Source of the DNA: Cladorrhinum sp. PSN259
Lineage: Eukaryota > Ascomycota > Sordariomycetes > Sordariales > Podosporaceae
Reading direction: 5' to 3'
Assembly: GCA_033725935.1 (NCBI GenBank)
Contig: MU867118.1
Location: forward strand, 62,001 to 126,000
DNA length: 64,000 bases
Shown here: positions 35,305-45,563 of the stretch, one piece after another
Numbering within the stretch: the stretch's first letter is position 1
How the letters are laid out: each line of letters begins with the position of its first letter
The notes under the pieces: model-generated
Database searches by the model: none
Told to the model about the DNA's origin: nothing
What the model saw: only the letters and a program-made list of their open reading frames with translations
Program-made: the position numbers and the translations under genes

Positions 35305-36579
35305 TCACGCCGTAGCTCCGAGAAAGATCTCGACCGTTTTCATTTTGGTCATAGCGGAGAGGATAACAACGAGCAGAATCGTTGCAATGACCACGACAAT
35401 GGTCCGGTGCTGTAGGCTGCCCAGCCAGGTGCAGATGAGTGCGGGAGCCAGCAGGAGGATGATAAAAAGACAGGCCACAACGGCCCTCGTGGCACGGGGT
35501 ATCAGGCTTCCCGAGAAGATGTAAATGTTTTTATCTCTCGATACTTGGCTGAGAAGTCGCTTTGCGCCCCGTGTGCCAACGCGGAGGCTGGTGTAAGCAC
35601 TTGCAGGAAGAACATGAAGGACCAAAAGAGAGTTGTCACGACCAAGTAAAGCCGTTTGGGGATGATGGATCAGGCAAACTTACTAACCTTGCGAAACCAC
35701 CGACAAAGCTAGATGGCTCTCTCCTCTATCTAGGCTTCGAGCGGCGCCGTCGGGCCGTCGTCCCCTTGTGCTGCTAGTGTGACAAGCTCACCATTGGCGC
35801 GGCGTTCGAGGTACTCTGCTTCCGCGGTGGGGGGAAGCCCCTTGTTCTCGGTCCAGTTTTGGAGACTCTTGACATCGCGAGGCTTAGCAAGGTCATACCG
35901 AAGAACTTTGCTGTTCCGCTCGACGAATGCGTCTGCATTCAGGTGCTCGTTAGCGAAATCGGAGATACGTGGCCCACGAGTTGACCACCGCAGTCAGTTT
36001 CAGTAGCGAAGCCAATCTACCTTGGCTTCTCTTGGGCATGGGGGAGTGGGTCCCATCTCATGAGTTTGGGGCTGGATAAGGCAATGGAGTAGGAGTACAG
36101 CCTGCACGTACCGTAGTCCTCGAGGGCGGTGTCAATCTGGCCAAGCACGTGCGCCCTTTCGGCATCGGTATCGTACCGGATGGAGCCGCGAAAGGACGAT
36201 GCACGTAAATCGATCTGCTCGAGCTGTTTCTCCAGCTCGGACAGTTTGTCTTGCTTGCGTAGGAGCAAGCGGACCCTGAGATTGGAGAAGCGCCTACAAA
36301 TATGAAAGGGGTCGTAGGCAGCGATGAGAGCCGAGTATTGCGGATATCCTTCGGGATAATCCTCGACTATTGTTACAAAGGTATTTAGAAACGATTCCCG
36401 ATGCTCGCCTTAAAGGATAATACGGGCGTACCTTGAACGATACGCGCATCAGGCTGCTGGCTGTCTGACCCACAGTTCTTTTCGGTATTGGGCTTGAGAG
36501 AGCTTGGTCTTTTGGACAGCAATGACCAGTAGGATAAGACACTCCATCGACGGGGGGGAGGCTGCGCCACATTCTCCAT
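35305..36579 (-). pseudogene. DUF6594 membrane protein, broken by nonsense changes
   Basis: Exons 36432-36579, 36112-36366 and one from 35932 downward join in phase. They give the DUF6594 hallmark GYPQYSALIAAYDPFHICRR-FSNLRVRLLLRKQ, a coiled-coil segment (LSELEKQLEQID) and NSKVLRYDLAKPRDVKSLQNW. The frame then meets TAG at 35730-35732 after GDDGPTAPLEA and another TAG at 35709-35711; the family normally has Trp at the first position (LEAW-E). Beyond them the typical three-helix membrane tail is still readable (YIFSGSLI, then LFIILLLAPALIC, TIVVVIATILLVVIL, EIFLGATA). No in-phase canonical intron that removes both stops was found. Members are fungal integral membrane proteins of unknown role. 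Either a pseudogene or a gene with an unusual model. Confidence 0.7.
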
Positions 36580-37141
36580 TGCGTCTAGACGTTTCGGCGG
36601 TCGGGGTTACCTAAGCGGTGGGTGATGTGTAAACGCAGTTTAAATCTTCGTATTTTTAATCTTCGTAGTTTAAATGTTCGTTGCGGCTGAGATCTGGCCG
36701 TTGAACGTAGCGGGTATGCCAATAAAGCTGCCTAGGGGAAAATTCTTTGACCCGCATCAACTCCCGGCTCTTACGAGCATGATAGGCCTTAACCTGGACG
36801 TGGCTACCTGAAAGAGTTCGGAACGGTGTGCTGAACTGCCCCTCCAAAAGCCTTATTCCTGCCCGATTGCAACGATTTGGCAAGGTATGGGTGACGTGGT
36901 GCAATCCGGGCGGCTTTCTGCAGAAAACAAACGCTGCTGTTCGACGGCGACGGACCCGGGCGTGCTGCGCCCCCCGGGTTGGTGCATATTTGTACCAATT
37001 TAGGTAGGGATTTGTTTATTATTTTTCAATCATCCCTTTCACAACCACCTCCGTTGGTAGACTGAGCCACTCAATCTTTTCAGCCCTAAACTTGAACTTG
37101 AACTTATCCTTACGAAAACTCTGTTTTACGACATTGCCAAT
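36580..37141. other. Intergenic region
   Basis: About 560 bp lies between the divergent 5' ends of the DUF6594 pseudogene and a small acidic gene. No gene is seen. Confidence 0.5.
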
Positions 37142-37581
37142 ATGGACACAAACGGTACCGACTTGGAGATCAAACCGGGCATCGAATCAGACTCAGAGTA
37201 CGCACTGATAGTTTGACAGTTGCCAGTTGTGTCACTGTAAAACTAACCCTCACCAGCAGCGATTACGATGATATCCCCGAGTTTGAGGTTGTGGAGGACG
37301 GAGGCCGCGGCAAAATCCTCCCCGGCGACAAGGTAAGCTACAGATGGCTATGTTGCCAAGAGTTTATTTCACACCCCTTCTCCCAAACACACATACACCC
37401 CCTCCACCAAAACCTTGGGAGCCTCTTCAGGCATTCTCAGTGCATTTCTGATGACGAGCAGATGAAATTCAGAGTTGCCGACCTAGTCCAACTTTCCGTT
37501 AATGGTGTGAAGAGTGGTCCCTTTCTTGTATCCGAGGTCAACTCTGCATTGCAACCGCTTAAGAGGTCTCTCGCAGCTTAG
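37142..37581 (+). CDS. Small acidic protein of unknown function
   Basis: Proposed exons 37142-37197, 37260-37332 and 37462-37581 give 82 residues. The first intron ends in CAGCAG, a tandem acceptor that can add one Ser. The second candidate intron (129 nt, GTAAGC...GCAG) is a multiple of three without stops, so retention would give 125 residues. The N-terminus is acidic (ESDSD, DYDDIPEFEVVEDGG). The end (DLVQLSVNGVKSGPFLVSEV) resembles a short beta-rich repeat found in small fungal hypothetical proteins, apparently cut short here. The stop overlaps by about 20 bp the 3' end of the convergent caspase-like gene. Function unknown. Confidence 0.45.
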
Positions 37582-39619
37582 TGGTGATCTTGAAGACGAA
37601 GTCTTGAACGGCCCATGGTTCATCTATCTTCCCTATTTCTCGTGTGGGCGGCGTGGAGAGCTGCTTCAGAAACGCAGAAACTGGATGGAGCGCGCCTCGA
37701 TCCGTCCGCATAGGAGCTGTGGCAGGGGGTAGCAGGACCTGCGGGCACAGTATTGCCCTAGTAGTTACAAATATCTTGATTTTATCCAGGCATTCCGTGA
37801 GTCCTGATTTCTTGAAATGGTCATCGATCAGCATTTCCAACGGAAACTCCGATGCACGGCCGCCTTGTACAGAGAAAAAGCCTGCACCGCCATTCACATA
37901 CGTAATCCATTCTATCCCCCAGTCTGCGCCGAGACAAAATCCCGAAACGAACAACTCCGGCGGGGCACCGGAGAGAGCTTCAATGCTTAGGCATACTTGC
38001 TCCCCATCTCCAACCGTCATGGTCGTATCATTGGTCAGGTCCCGGCCGTCTTGCCCATGAAATTTCAGATCGAATGTCTTGCGAAAGCTTCCGTGCATTT
38101 CCGGCGTCTTAACTTGTTCAAACCGCCTGAATGCTTACAAGTGTTCAAGTTGGTCCACAACTTGAGAAACGGTCTGAAGGGGCGCCAAGTAATTGACCTT
38201 TTCGTCATGTTCACTGGCATTTCGAATCTCAAGGATCTCATACTTGGCAGCGGAATTGACCTTCACCTTGAAAAGACAATGGGCGGGCTCACCTTGCTGC
38301 TCGCTAGTCAAGAAGGTGAAGAACAGCTTCGACTTGGCGGCTTCGACCCATGATGCGGTATCGCGGACATTGGACGATAGCTGAACTGATATCTTCAGCG
38401 TCTTCTCCCTCCCGACAAGTTTAGCTTTCCAGCCAGTACGGAGAGCGCTGAGGTCGTGATCAGGTGACTCAGAAGTAATCCTCGAGATATTGCTGCCAAC
38501 TTCAACGACCTTCACTTTTGTCAAGCTGGGACGAGAGCGGCCTACACGCTGTGGTCTGTAGTGATAAACAGTGAACACGTCGCCCTCACTGGTGCCGTGT
38601 GCCCTCCCAGCCTGTAGGTATATCTCAGCTTGCGAGTGTTCTCCCCGATCCTTTTTCGGCTGTACCCTGAGGATGGCCACCGTGGAAGAGTCCCGGCCAA
38701 CCGGGCCAGTTTCACTCCCAAAGAAAGCGAGGTCAGGATTTCCGTACATCTGTGGCGTCTGACGATGTGGTAGTACATGAAACTGAGCGACCAGGTTGCG
38801 GTAAATTTCCTGATTAGGCACTGGCATCTTTGCAGCTTTCAGTGCGCGAAACATTTCGCGGAGAAAAAATGAGAGAGCTCCGCTAATTTTGTCTCCGTCG
38901 AGCTTAACCTCCTTGGCGAGCTCATGAGGACTGGATGCACAGAAGATCGTGTACATGGACGGATCCTTCAAGTTCATCTGTGGGTCTTGATATGGGCTGA
39001 TTGCTCGGGAAGTCTGGAGTGTCGGAGCTGGCTGTTGAAGCGACTGGCCAAGGTGACCAACGGGGATCCCATCGGTGGGACTGTAGCGTACAGCACGATC
39101 TCGTGCGTTTCCGAGGCGAACAACTCCCCCGGAGAAGCAACAGTCGAGGACTAGTGTGACTAAGGCACCTCGCTCGACAATCTTGTTGAGTAGCTTGGCC
39201 AGACACTTGGTTTTGAGATTGTCGTCGAGCAGGCGCAAAGCGAGATCGCCACCACTGCCGGTGCCATGACCAGAGAAGTGTATGTACAAGAACTGACACG
39301 GCTCCGGAAGTTCCGCGATACACTCGAGCGTGTTCTTGACGTTTTGAAGCGTCGGAGTCGACCATGTCTCAACACCCGAAATTGTTTGGGTTGGCGGATC
39401 AGGGCTGTCACTCACTACAGGTGCAGTAAGAGTATCGATACGCATTGCACCTGGAGCACAGCCGTGCCAACCAGTTTGCAGAAATGCCTTGATGGAGGCA
39501 ACATCTCGAACACACCCTACAAGCGGGTCAGACTCGTAGTCGTTTATTCCAATGAGCACAGCCCGGTGGGTGATTGTCATCGTTCCCGGCTCAACGCTTC
39601 TTGACATTCGGTCGGCCAT
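37559..39619 (-). CDS. Caspase-like (peptidase C14) protein with in-frame TAA
   Basis: Starting at ATG 39617-39619 (MADRMSRSVE), the N-terminal ~350 residues are a C14 domain: RAVLIGINDY, catalytic His118 in HFSGHG, catalytic Cys161 in LDCCFSGG, and CASSPHE. A beta-rich accessory region follows. After QLEHL at codon 495 the frame hits TAA (38135-38137) but stays open on the far side for another 190 codons (AFRRFEQVKTPEMHG..., then LCLSIEALS-like and LFVSGFCLGADW), which is the C-terminal extension normal for these fungal proteins. A 51-nt in-phase candidate intron (38088-38138, GTAAGC..AAG) would remove the stop but also 16 family-like residues. Predicted role: cell-death or signalling protease. 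Divergent from the TPR-CHAT gene, start codons about 1.2 kb apart. Confidence 0.8.
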
Positions 39620-40836
39620 GGTGATATTTCTGGGTTGTCCGTAACTGCCTGAGGTGAGGCAAAATAATGTTTTCGTTTCAAGCTTCTGCCGACCTGCAGT
39701 TGGACTGGTGCTCATCCTATGAGCGAACTTGTTCGAGGGCCTTTCGGTTTGAGTATATGCACGTAGCGAGACGGAGCAAAATCTCGATGACATCGAGACG
39801 CACAGCAAACCATTCAGTGCTCAAACGTCTACAAATGTGCGTTTTTACGGGGTTCTTTGGACCACCCACACCTAGGAAGTCCTGGGACTTACTCTAGACA
39901 CACCGTTACACCAATAACTCAATTGATCAAATTACCCACTATTGCGCATTCTGACACATGGCAGCTTGGCCACACAGAGATCAGCCAAGGCGTTTTTAGA
40001 GTGCCAGACCGCCGTGCAATGTTTCACTAAAACGTGGCAGCCAGTATCCCATTTCTGCAGGTCTGACTGGTGCCACGTGTGGGTATGCTTTCAACTGCAG
40101 TAAATTCGGCAATCACAACATCGACGATCGCACAGCCCCTCCCTGATATCAGCTCCTTGAAAGCCTGGAGATTTTTTTTTTTTTGATGCTAGATGGTCCA
40201 GATGGCTTTCACCTTTTGCAGACTTCAGAAATTGGAGGCAGACTTCCAGTTTTGTTGAGCCACCAGGTGCCCAGAGCCTTTGTGCCCCTGATCAAGTCCA
40301 CAGTACGCGATTGGCTGAATGCCTTGGAATCGATTTTCCTTTGCAATGTTCCTTGCCTGCACATCCGAGGAATCATGGCGTCACTTGTTAGTTACATATG
40401 CTTATTTAAATTACTACCTGCGTTACCCTGTGCTAGGCTGATTTACCGTCAGACGTACATCGTGGCAAAAATTGGCTTAATGGGGCGTTGGTTGAACGCC
40501 CGGCCCTTCCCTCGGTGAAAAGGTAATCAACAAGTAATATTTTTGTTCCGGCAATACTTGCCTCTGTTCCCGAGGCCGCAACCACCCGTCCATCACCGGC
40601 TCACTATTTTGTCAAAGTTGAGCTCAGTTTGAGAGCTTCCACACAATAAGCTAGTACTCTGCGAAAATCCCTGAACTTGTACACACCGCCCCCAAAGATC
40701 ATCTAGAGCACAGTACGTTTCATTATGCTCGAGGACATGCAGTAGACTTATATCATCAAGGTTATCTTAACAAGAATTATATTAAGATCCTAGGTCCTAT
40801 CAGCCTCACGAACCCTCTCACGCCGGAATACTCATC
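39620..40836. promoter_or_regulatory. Shared upstream region of the caspase-like and TPR-CHAT genes
   Basis: A 1.2-kb head-to-head spacer without recognised ORFs. It includes a T10 tract near 40174-40184 and an AT-rich stretch just before the TPR-CHAT ATG. Promoter function is inferred from the divergent arrangement. Confidence 0.45.
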
Positions 40837-43800
40837 ATGACAATGGAGCCAATTTCGTCTCCCGATAAGGACCAGGAAGGGGAAGCTGCGAGGGCCATCC
40901 CAGCAGAAGAGTCAGCAGGAGAGTCTGTAGGAGATTTCTCTAGCTCTCTTCCCCCGCCTGTCGGGGATATTGTATCCCAACCCGGAAGCAACATTCTCAC
41001 TACAATGAGCGATATCGCTGCCCGTTTCTCTTCTCGTTCTGGTGGCGCTGACGCGAGCAATGAATTTTTCGGATTGGTTATACGAAGCCCCATACAGATG
41101 AGATTCAACGAGGATCTGCCGCGGATCACCCTCGGCCAGGAACTACTCCGCAGGGAGAAACGAAACTACGTGGATCTAGGCTCTCCACAAGACCTGGACT
41201 ATTGGATCCAACTTGTCAGAAGTTTGTCGGCAGCCCAGGTGCCCGATGAATCTCATCGAACTTGGCTTCTTGGCTGGCTTCACACCCTCCTGGTTACCGT
41301 AAGACAAGAGGATGAACTTATCGAGGTGGCAATCCAGCTGCTCAATTTGGCTAAAGAAGAGTGTACCGAGAAGGTCTGGATGCTTGCATCGTGTCTCGAT
41401 AACCTGGCCTACCTACATAATTTGCGTTATGAACGATACGGACACCAGGAGTACCTCGACACAGCCATAGACATCACCGGCATTGTGGTCACCCTTACAC
41501 CATCAGATGACCGCAGGATGTCGGGTCGCCTGGTTACTCACAGTATTTTCCTAACGGAAAGAGCCGCCCTTTTTGGTCAAGGTGCTCCTGGTTATGATTC
41601 AGATGCGGATCTTGCTATTGAGAACATGAGCCACGCCATTGTGATCGACCGAAAAGTCGGCAACGACACGACATATGGTAGCCAATCTCGAGAAGCAGTC
41701 GCAGCTTGGATCCGCTATGGTAGATATCTGGCTGATCTATACTTCGAGCGATACATTTACAGAAGGTCCATCAACGACATCATTCGCGCGGTGCAAATGG
41801 CGTGGGAATGCTTGTCTGCTCTTCCACCACATGCAACCTCAGAGCACAAGAGCAAGCTGCTGGGTATCCTTGACGAAGCTACGAATATACCAGGTTTAAA
41901 GGACGATGGCTTGGAAAAAGAGGATGCAGCGGGCCTCATTGACTTTCTTGAATCGACCTCGGACCTCGGCCTTGACCAAGAGCGCAGAACTGCTGGACTA
42001 CGTGTGGTTTCGAGCTGGTCATGGGAGCGATTCCTTATTAGCGGTAACACGCAAGACATAATTCGCAGCTCTGAAGCTATTCAAAAAGTAGCCCAGGCAA
42101 ACCGTGAAAACCTGATTTATAAGGTTGAAGTGGTTAAAATTCTCTGTTCGCGATGCACGCACACCGGAAACCTGGACGGAATCGAAACAGCCATCGAAGC
42201 CGGAGAGCAAGTCCTGGAGCTCGCCCACGTTGATATGTGTGCAATACGCTCCGTCGTATACCGTCTCTCCAGTCTGTATTTCCAGAAGTGGCTTCCAACC
42301 CGCAAAGACAGTGACATCCGCCGCTGCATCGACCACTCGTTGAGGTATGTCGAGCTCTCGCCGCCCAATACCCAAGCTCATATACTTGCACTATTCCACT
42401 ATTCCACCGTTCTAGTCGCCGTTCAAAGAGCCCAGAAAGACTTTGATGCTGCTGTCGCGGCAGCTAAATTAGCAGCTGATATGGCAGACCCAGACTGGGA
42501 TTTTACCGGACCCGTTCTCGCCAACGCCGCAAATTGTATGGTAGCACAAATAAAGCGATCAGGTTCGAGTTTGAGAGAAGTGGTAACGGAAATTGACGAC
42601 CTCTTTGAAAGGGATGTGAAGCTCACACCCAAGACGCATCTTTCATGGCTTGGGGTTGTCGTAAAGTTCAGCCATTTTCTCCATTTTGAGGTCACTGAAG
42701 CCGACGAGATTTCCGAACGATCTATATCTCGACTCAAAAAAGCTGCAGAATTGCTGGAAGAAGTTGTACAACAAAAGCTGTCAGTAAACCACAACTACTC
42801 ACTCGCGCCGGGTTGGCTAGCTACGCTCTCCCAAATCTACGAGTTACTCTTCTATATAACCGATATAATGGAGGCTCGCAAATCCCAGGACGAACTGCTT
42901 CTTCCCCGTAAGGTTGTACTGGGCCGCTATGGGATACGGAGACAATGGAGTTTACTATTGGACGCCCGTATAGAATCTAGTCCCGCCGAGATTCCAAACG
43001 GAGCAGAAGGAAGAGCGATCGCGATATCGGCTGCTGCACATCATCTTCTGTCTCGCTCGTTCGACTGTGCTGCGAAGGCAGTGGATCTAACTAATTCTGA
43101 TCACCACGACAGGGCGGCAATATGTGGGCAGTTTCTAGCGATCTGTAGACATCCTGTGATATCTTTCCTTCCGTCGGGCGCGCAAGAGAAAGGCTCACAA
43201 CTAATTCCGATGGCAAAAGAGAGTTGGCGCGCAGAAAATTCGAACCCACGTCATCGTTTGAGAGCTGCCCAGCTTCTTCTTAGTGATATGCACCGTGGGG
43301 CCGATAACATCTCCATGAGCTGGGCCGACGCAAGCTCCATGATGGAAGAGGCGGTGAACTTGCTTCCTGCCATAAGTCCCCGGTCATGCAGTCACATGGA
43401 AAAATAGAAATTGCTCTCAGACTTCGGGGGGTTAGCGTGCGACGCCGCAGCATCAGCTCTTGAAGCTGGGAAATCAGATGAAGACGCACTTAAGACCCTG
43501 GAGGCTGGCCGAGACTTTATTGCAGAATTGCTGCTGGAGATCCTCGCGGATGTCTCGGACCTTAAGTTGAAGCATCCGGAAATGGCCCAGGAGTTTGTTC
43601 ACTCTCGAGATATGCTGGATAACTCCTTGCGCGACGGTGATGCAACAGCATTATTTTCGATGACCCAAAAGGAAGTGGCAAACTCCGAATGGAAGAAACC
43701 TCATATGAGCCAATACGAGTTGGACATGAAATTCAGAGACGTCGTCACGCGGATTCGCGCATTACCCAAGTTCGAGAATTTCCTGCTGCCCCCAGGCCCT

Positions 43801-45114
43801 GAGGAACTTAGGCAGGCTGCCAGCCTGGGTCCAATCGTGGTCATTAACGCAAGCAAAATTCGCTGTGACGCAATTATCGTTACATCGGCCGGAATCAAGT
43901 CTTTTCCACTGGACAAGTTATCGTACAAGGACATCGAGGACAAGGCTAGGACACTTAAATTGTTTGGTGTAAGTCACCTCATGCTGGAGTGGCTGTGGGA
44001 TGTTATCGCTGGCCCGATTCTGGAACAACTTGGTTTCGTCACCGTGCCGGCTCATGGCGACTGGCCCCGAGTGTGGTGGATCATGACGGGACCTCTCAAC
44101 AACTTTCCCATCCACGTGGCAGGATATCATAGGGAAGGATCAACAGACACGGTGCTGGACAGAGTGATGTCAACGTACTGCTCATCCTTTAAGACCCTCA
44201 TCCACAGTCGCTGCCAAAAGGCAAAGAAACGAGCCTCATTTGAAGAAAGGGCAGAGAAGGGCAATCAAGGAGACCCGACAAAAAACGTCGTTGTAGTATC
44301 CATGCCTATTACACCGGGATCTATTGAAGACCTCCGAATTGCTGACCTCCCATTTGCGGCGGAGGAGGCCGAGATCGTCAAAGCAGCCTGTTTATCTATG
44401 GACTCGAAGCTTAAAGTTATCGAGCCAGCATGTCTGAAGAAGGACGTCCTGGAACAACTTCCCGGATGCGAAGTGTTCCACTATGCCGGCCATGGAGTCT
44501 CGCAACCGCTGCAGCCATCCAAAAGCCATCTTCTCCTCGAGGACTGGATAACCAACCCACTAACCGTCCAAGCTCTCCGTGACCTGAGGCTCCAGGACAA
44601 CCCGCCCTTCTTGGCAGTTCTCTCGGCCTGCTCCACCGTCTCCATGGACACCCAGAGGCTAGCGGATGAAGGGATTCACCTCGTCAGCGCCTTCCAGCTC
44701 GCCGGCTTTACCAACGTCGTAGGCACCCTCTGGCCGGTATCTGACCCGCACTGCGCCGAAGTTGCCAAGATTCTCTACAAGACTATCAAGGAGCGCGGTA
44801 TGACGGATGCAGCCGTGTGCCTGGGGCTTCATGAGGCGGTGATGGCCCTTCGATACAGGACAGAGGTGCCACTGGAAGCGAATGGCGCTGCTTCCGATTG
44901 CTCAGGCAGCCAAACAGGAGTCGTCGGGACTCAGAGTCATGACAACACGCCCGAAGCAGAGCATGATGCCGAAGGCAGTGGTGAGACGATAGCTAAGGGC
45001 GAACAGCGAGGCGACAGAAGGGTAAGGCCTGTTGGCTCGTCGAAACTCAATATTCCTGCTCATATGACACATTTACACCCTAGGTACTGGGCGCCGTACA
45101 TTCTATTTGGCTAG
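40837..45114 (+). CDS. TPR-CHAT protein, one in-frame TAG
   Basis: One uninterrupted reading frame of 1425 codons except for a single TAG at 43405-43407 (codon 857). The N-terminal half has a Pro/Ser/Glu-rich leader and then many helical TPR-like units (for example LASCLDNLAYLHNLRYERYG, AAKLAADMADPDWDF). After the stop the frame continues LLSDFGGLACDAAASALEAG and reaches the CHAT domain, whose catalytic dyad is intact: His about 1219 in FHYAGHG and Cys about 1265 in LSACST, then VVGTLWPVSDP. CHAT is a clan CD (caspase-related) cysteine protease domain. The segment around the TAG (AISPRS..HMEK-x-KLLSDFGGLA) is a conserved linker in this family, so a missing intron is unlikely; the obvious candidate (43354-43420) is out of phase. 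The gene may be newly broken, read through, or contain a sequencing error. Confidence 0.82.
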
Positions 45115-45563
45115 AAATGAACCCTAGAGTATTAGTCTTTGCCCGTTTATCCTGGGCGGACGAAAGCGGAAACTAGTTCTATTGTTTATAGTAGGGATGT
45201 GAATCAAAGGAGACCTATAAATTAGGAAAATGACTCGGATCTGATGAGTCGCGGCGGAGGGTAGGGAGTAAGAGCGCCTAGTAGAATAATGTTAGAGCGG
45301 GCATTTGTTTTAGATACTGCTATTGGGTTATGCTTAGGTAGGAGGTTATAGGAAATAGAGTAACGTTTATAATGAGTTTTGTGGATTGGCCCATTTCGGG
45401 GGCAGAGGGCTCATGGCTGTGTGGCTCACTTGGCTGTGTAGCTTGCGTGGCTGTGGAAGAGCACCTTCTTGGAACCAGTCTCTCTTTTTACGTATACATT
45501 GTACAGTATTATAAAGACGATCCGTAAGCAAACCAACGACAATACAGCAAACAATGTACGTAT
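45115..45563. other. Convergent intergenic region
   Basis: About 450 bp lies between the 3' ends of the TPR-CHAT and chitin synthase genes. No gene is seen. Confidence 0.55.

Noticed and set aside
43354..43420. Intron removing the TAG of the TPR-CHAT frame
   Set aside because: Donor and acceptor are canonical, but removal shifts the frame by one and would delete a family-conserved linker.
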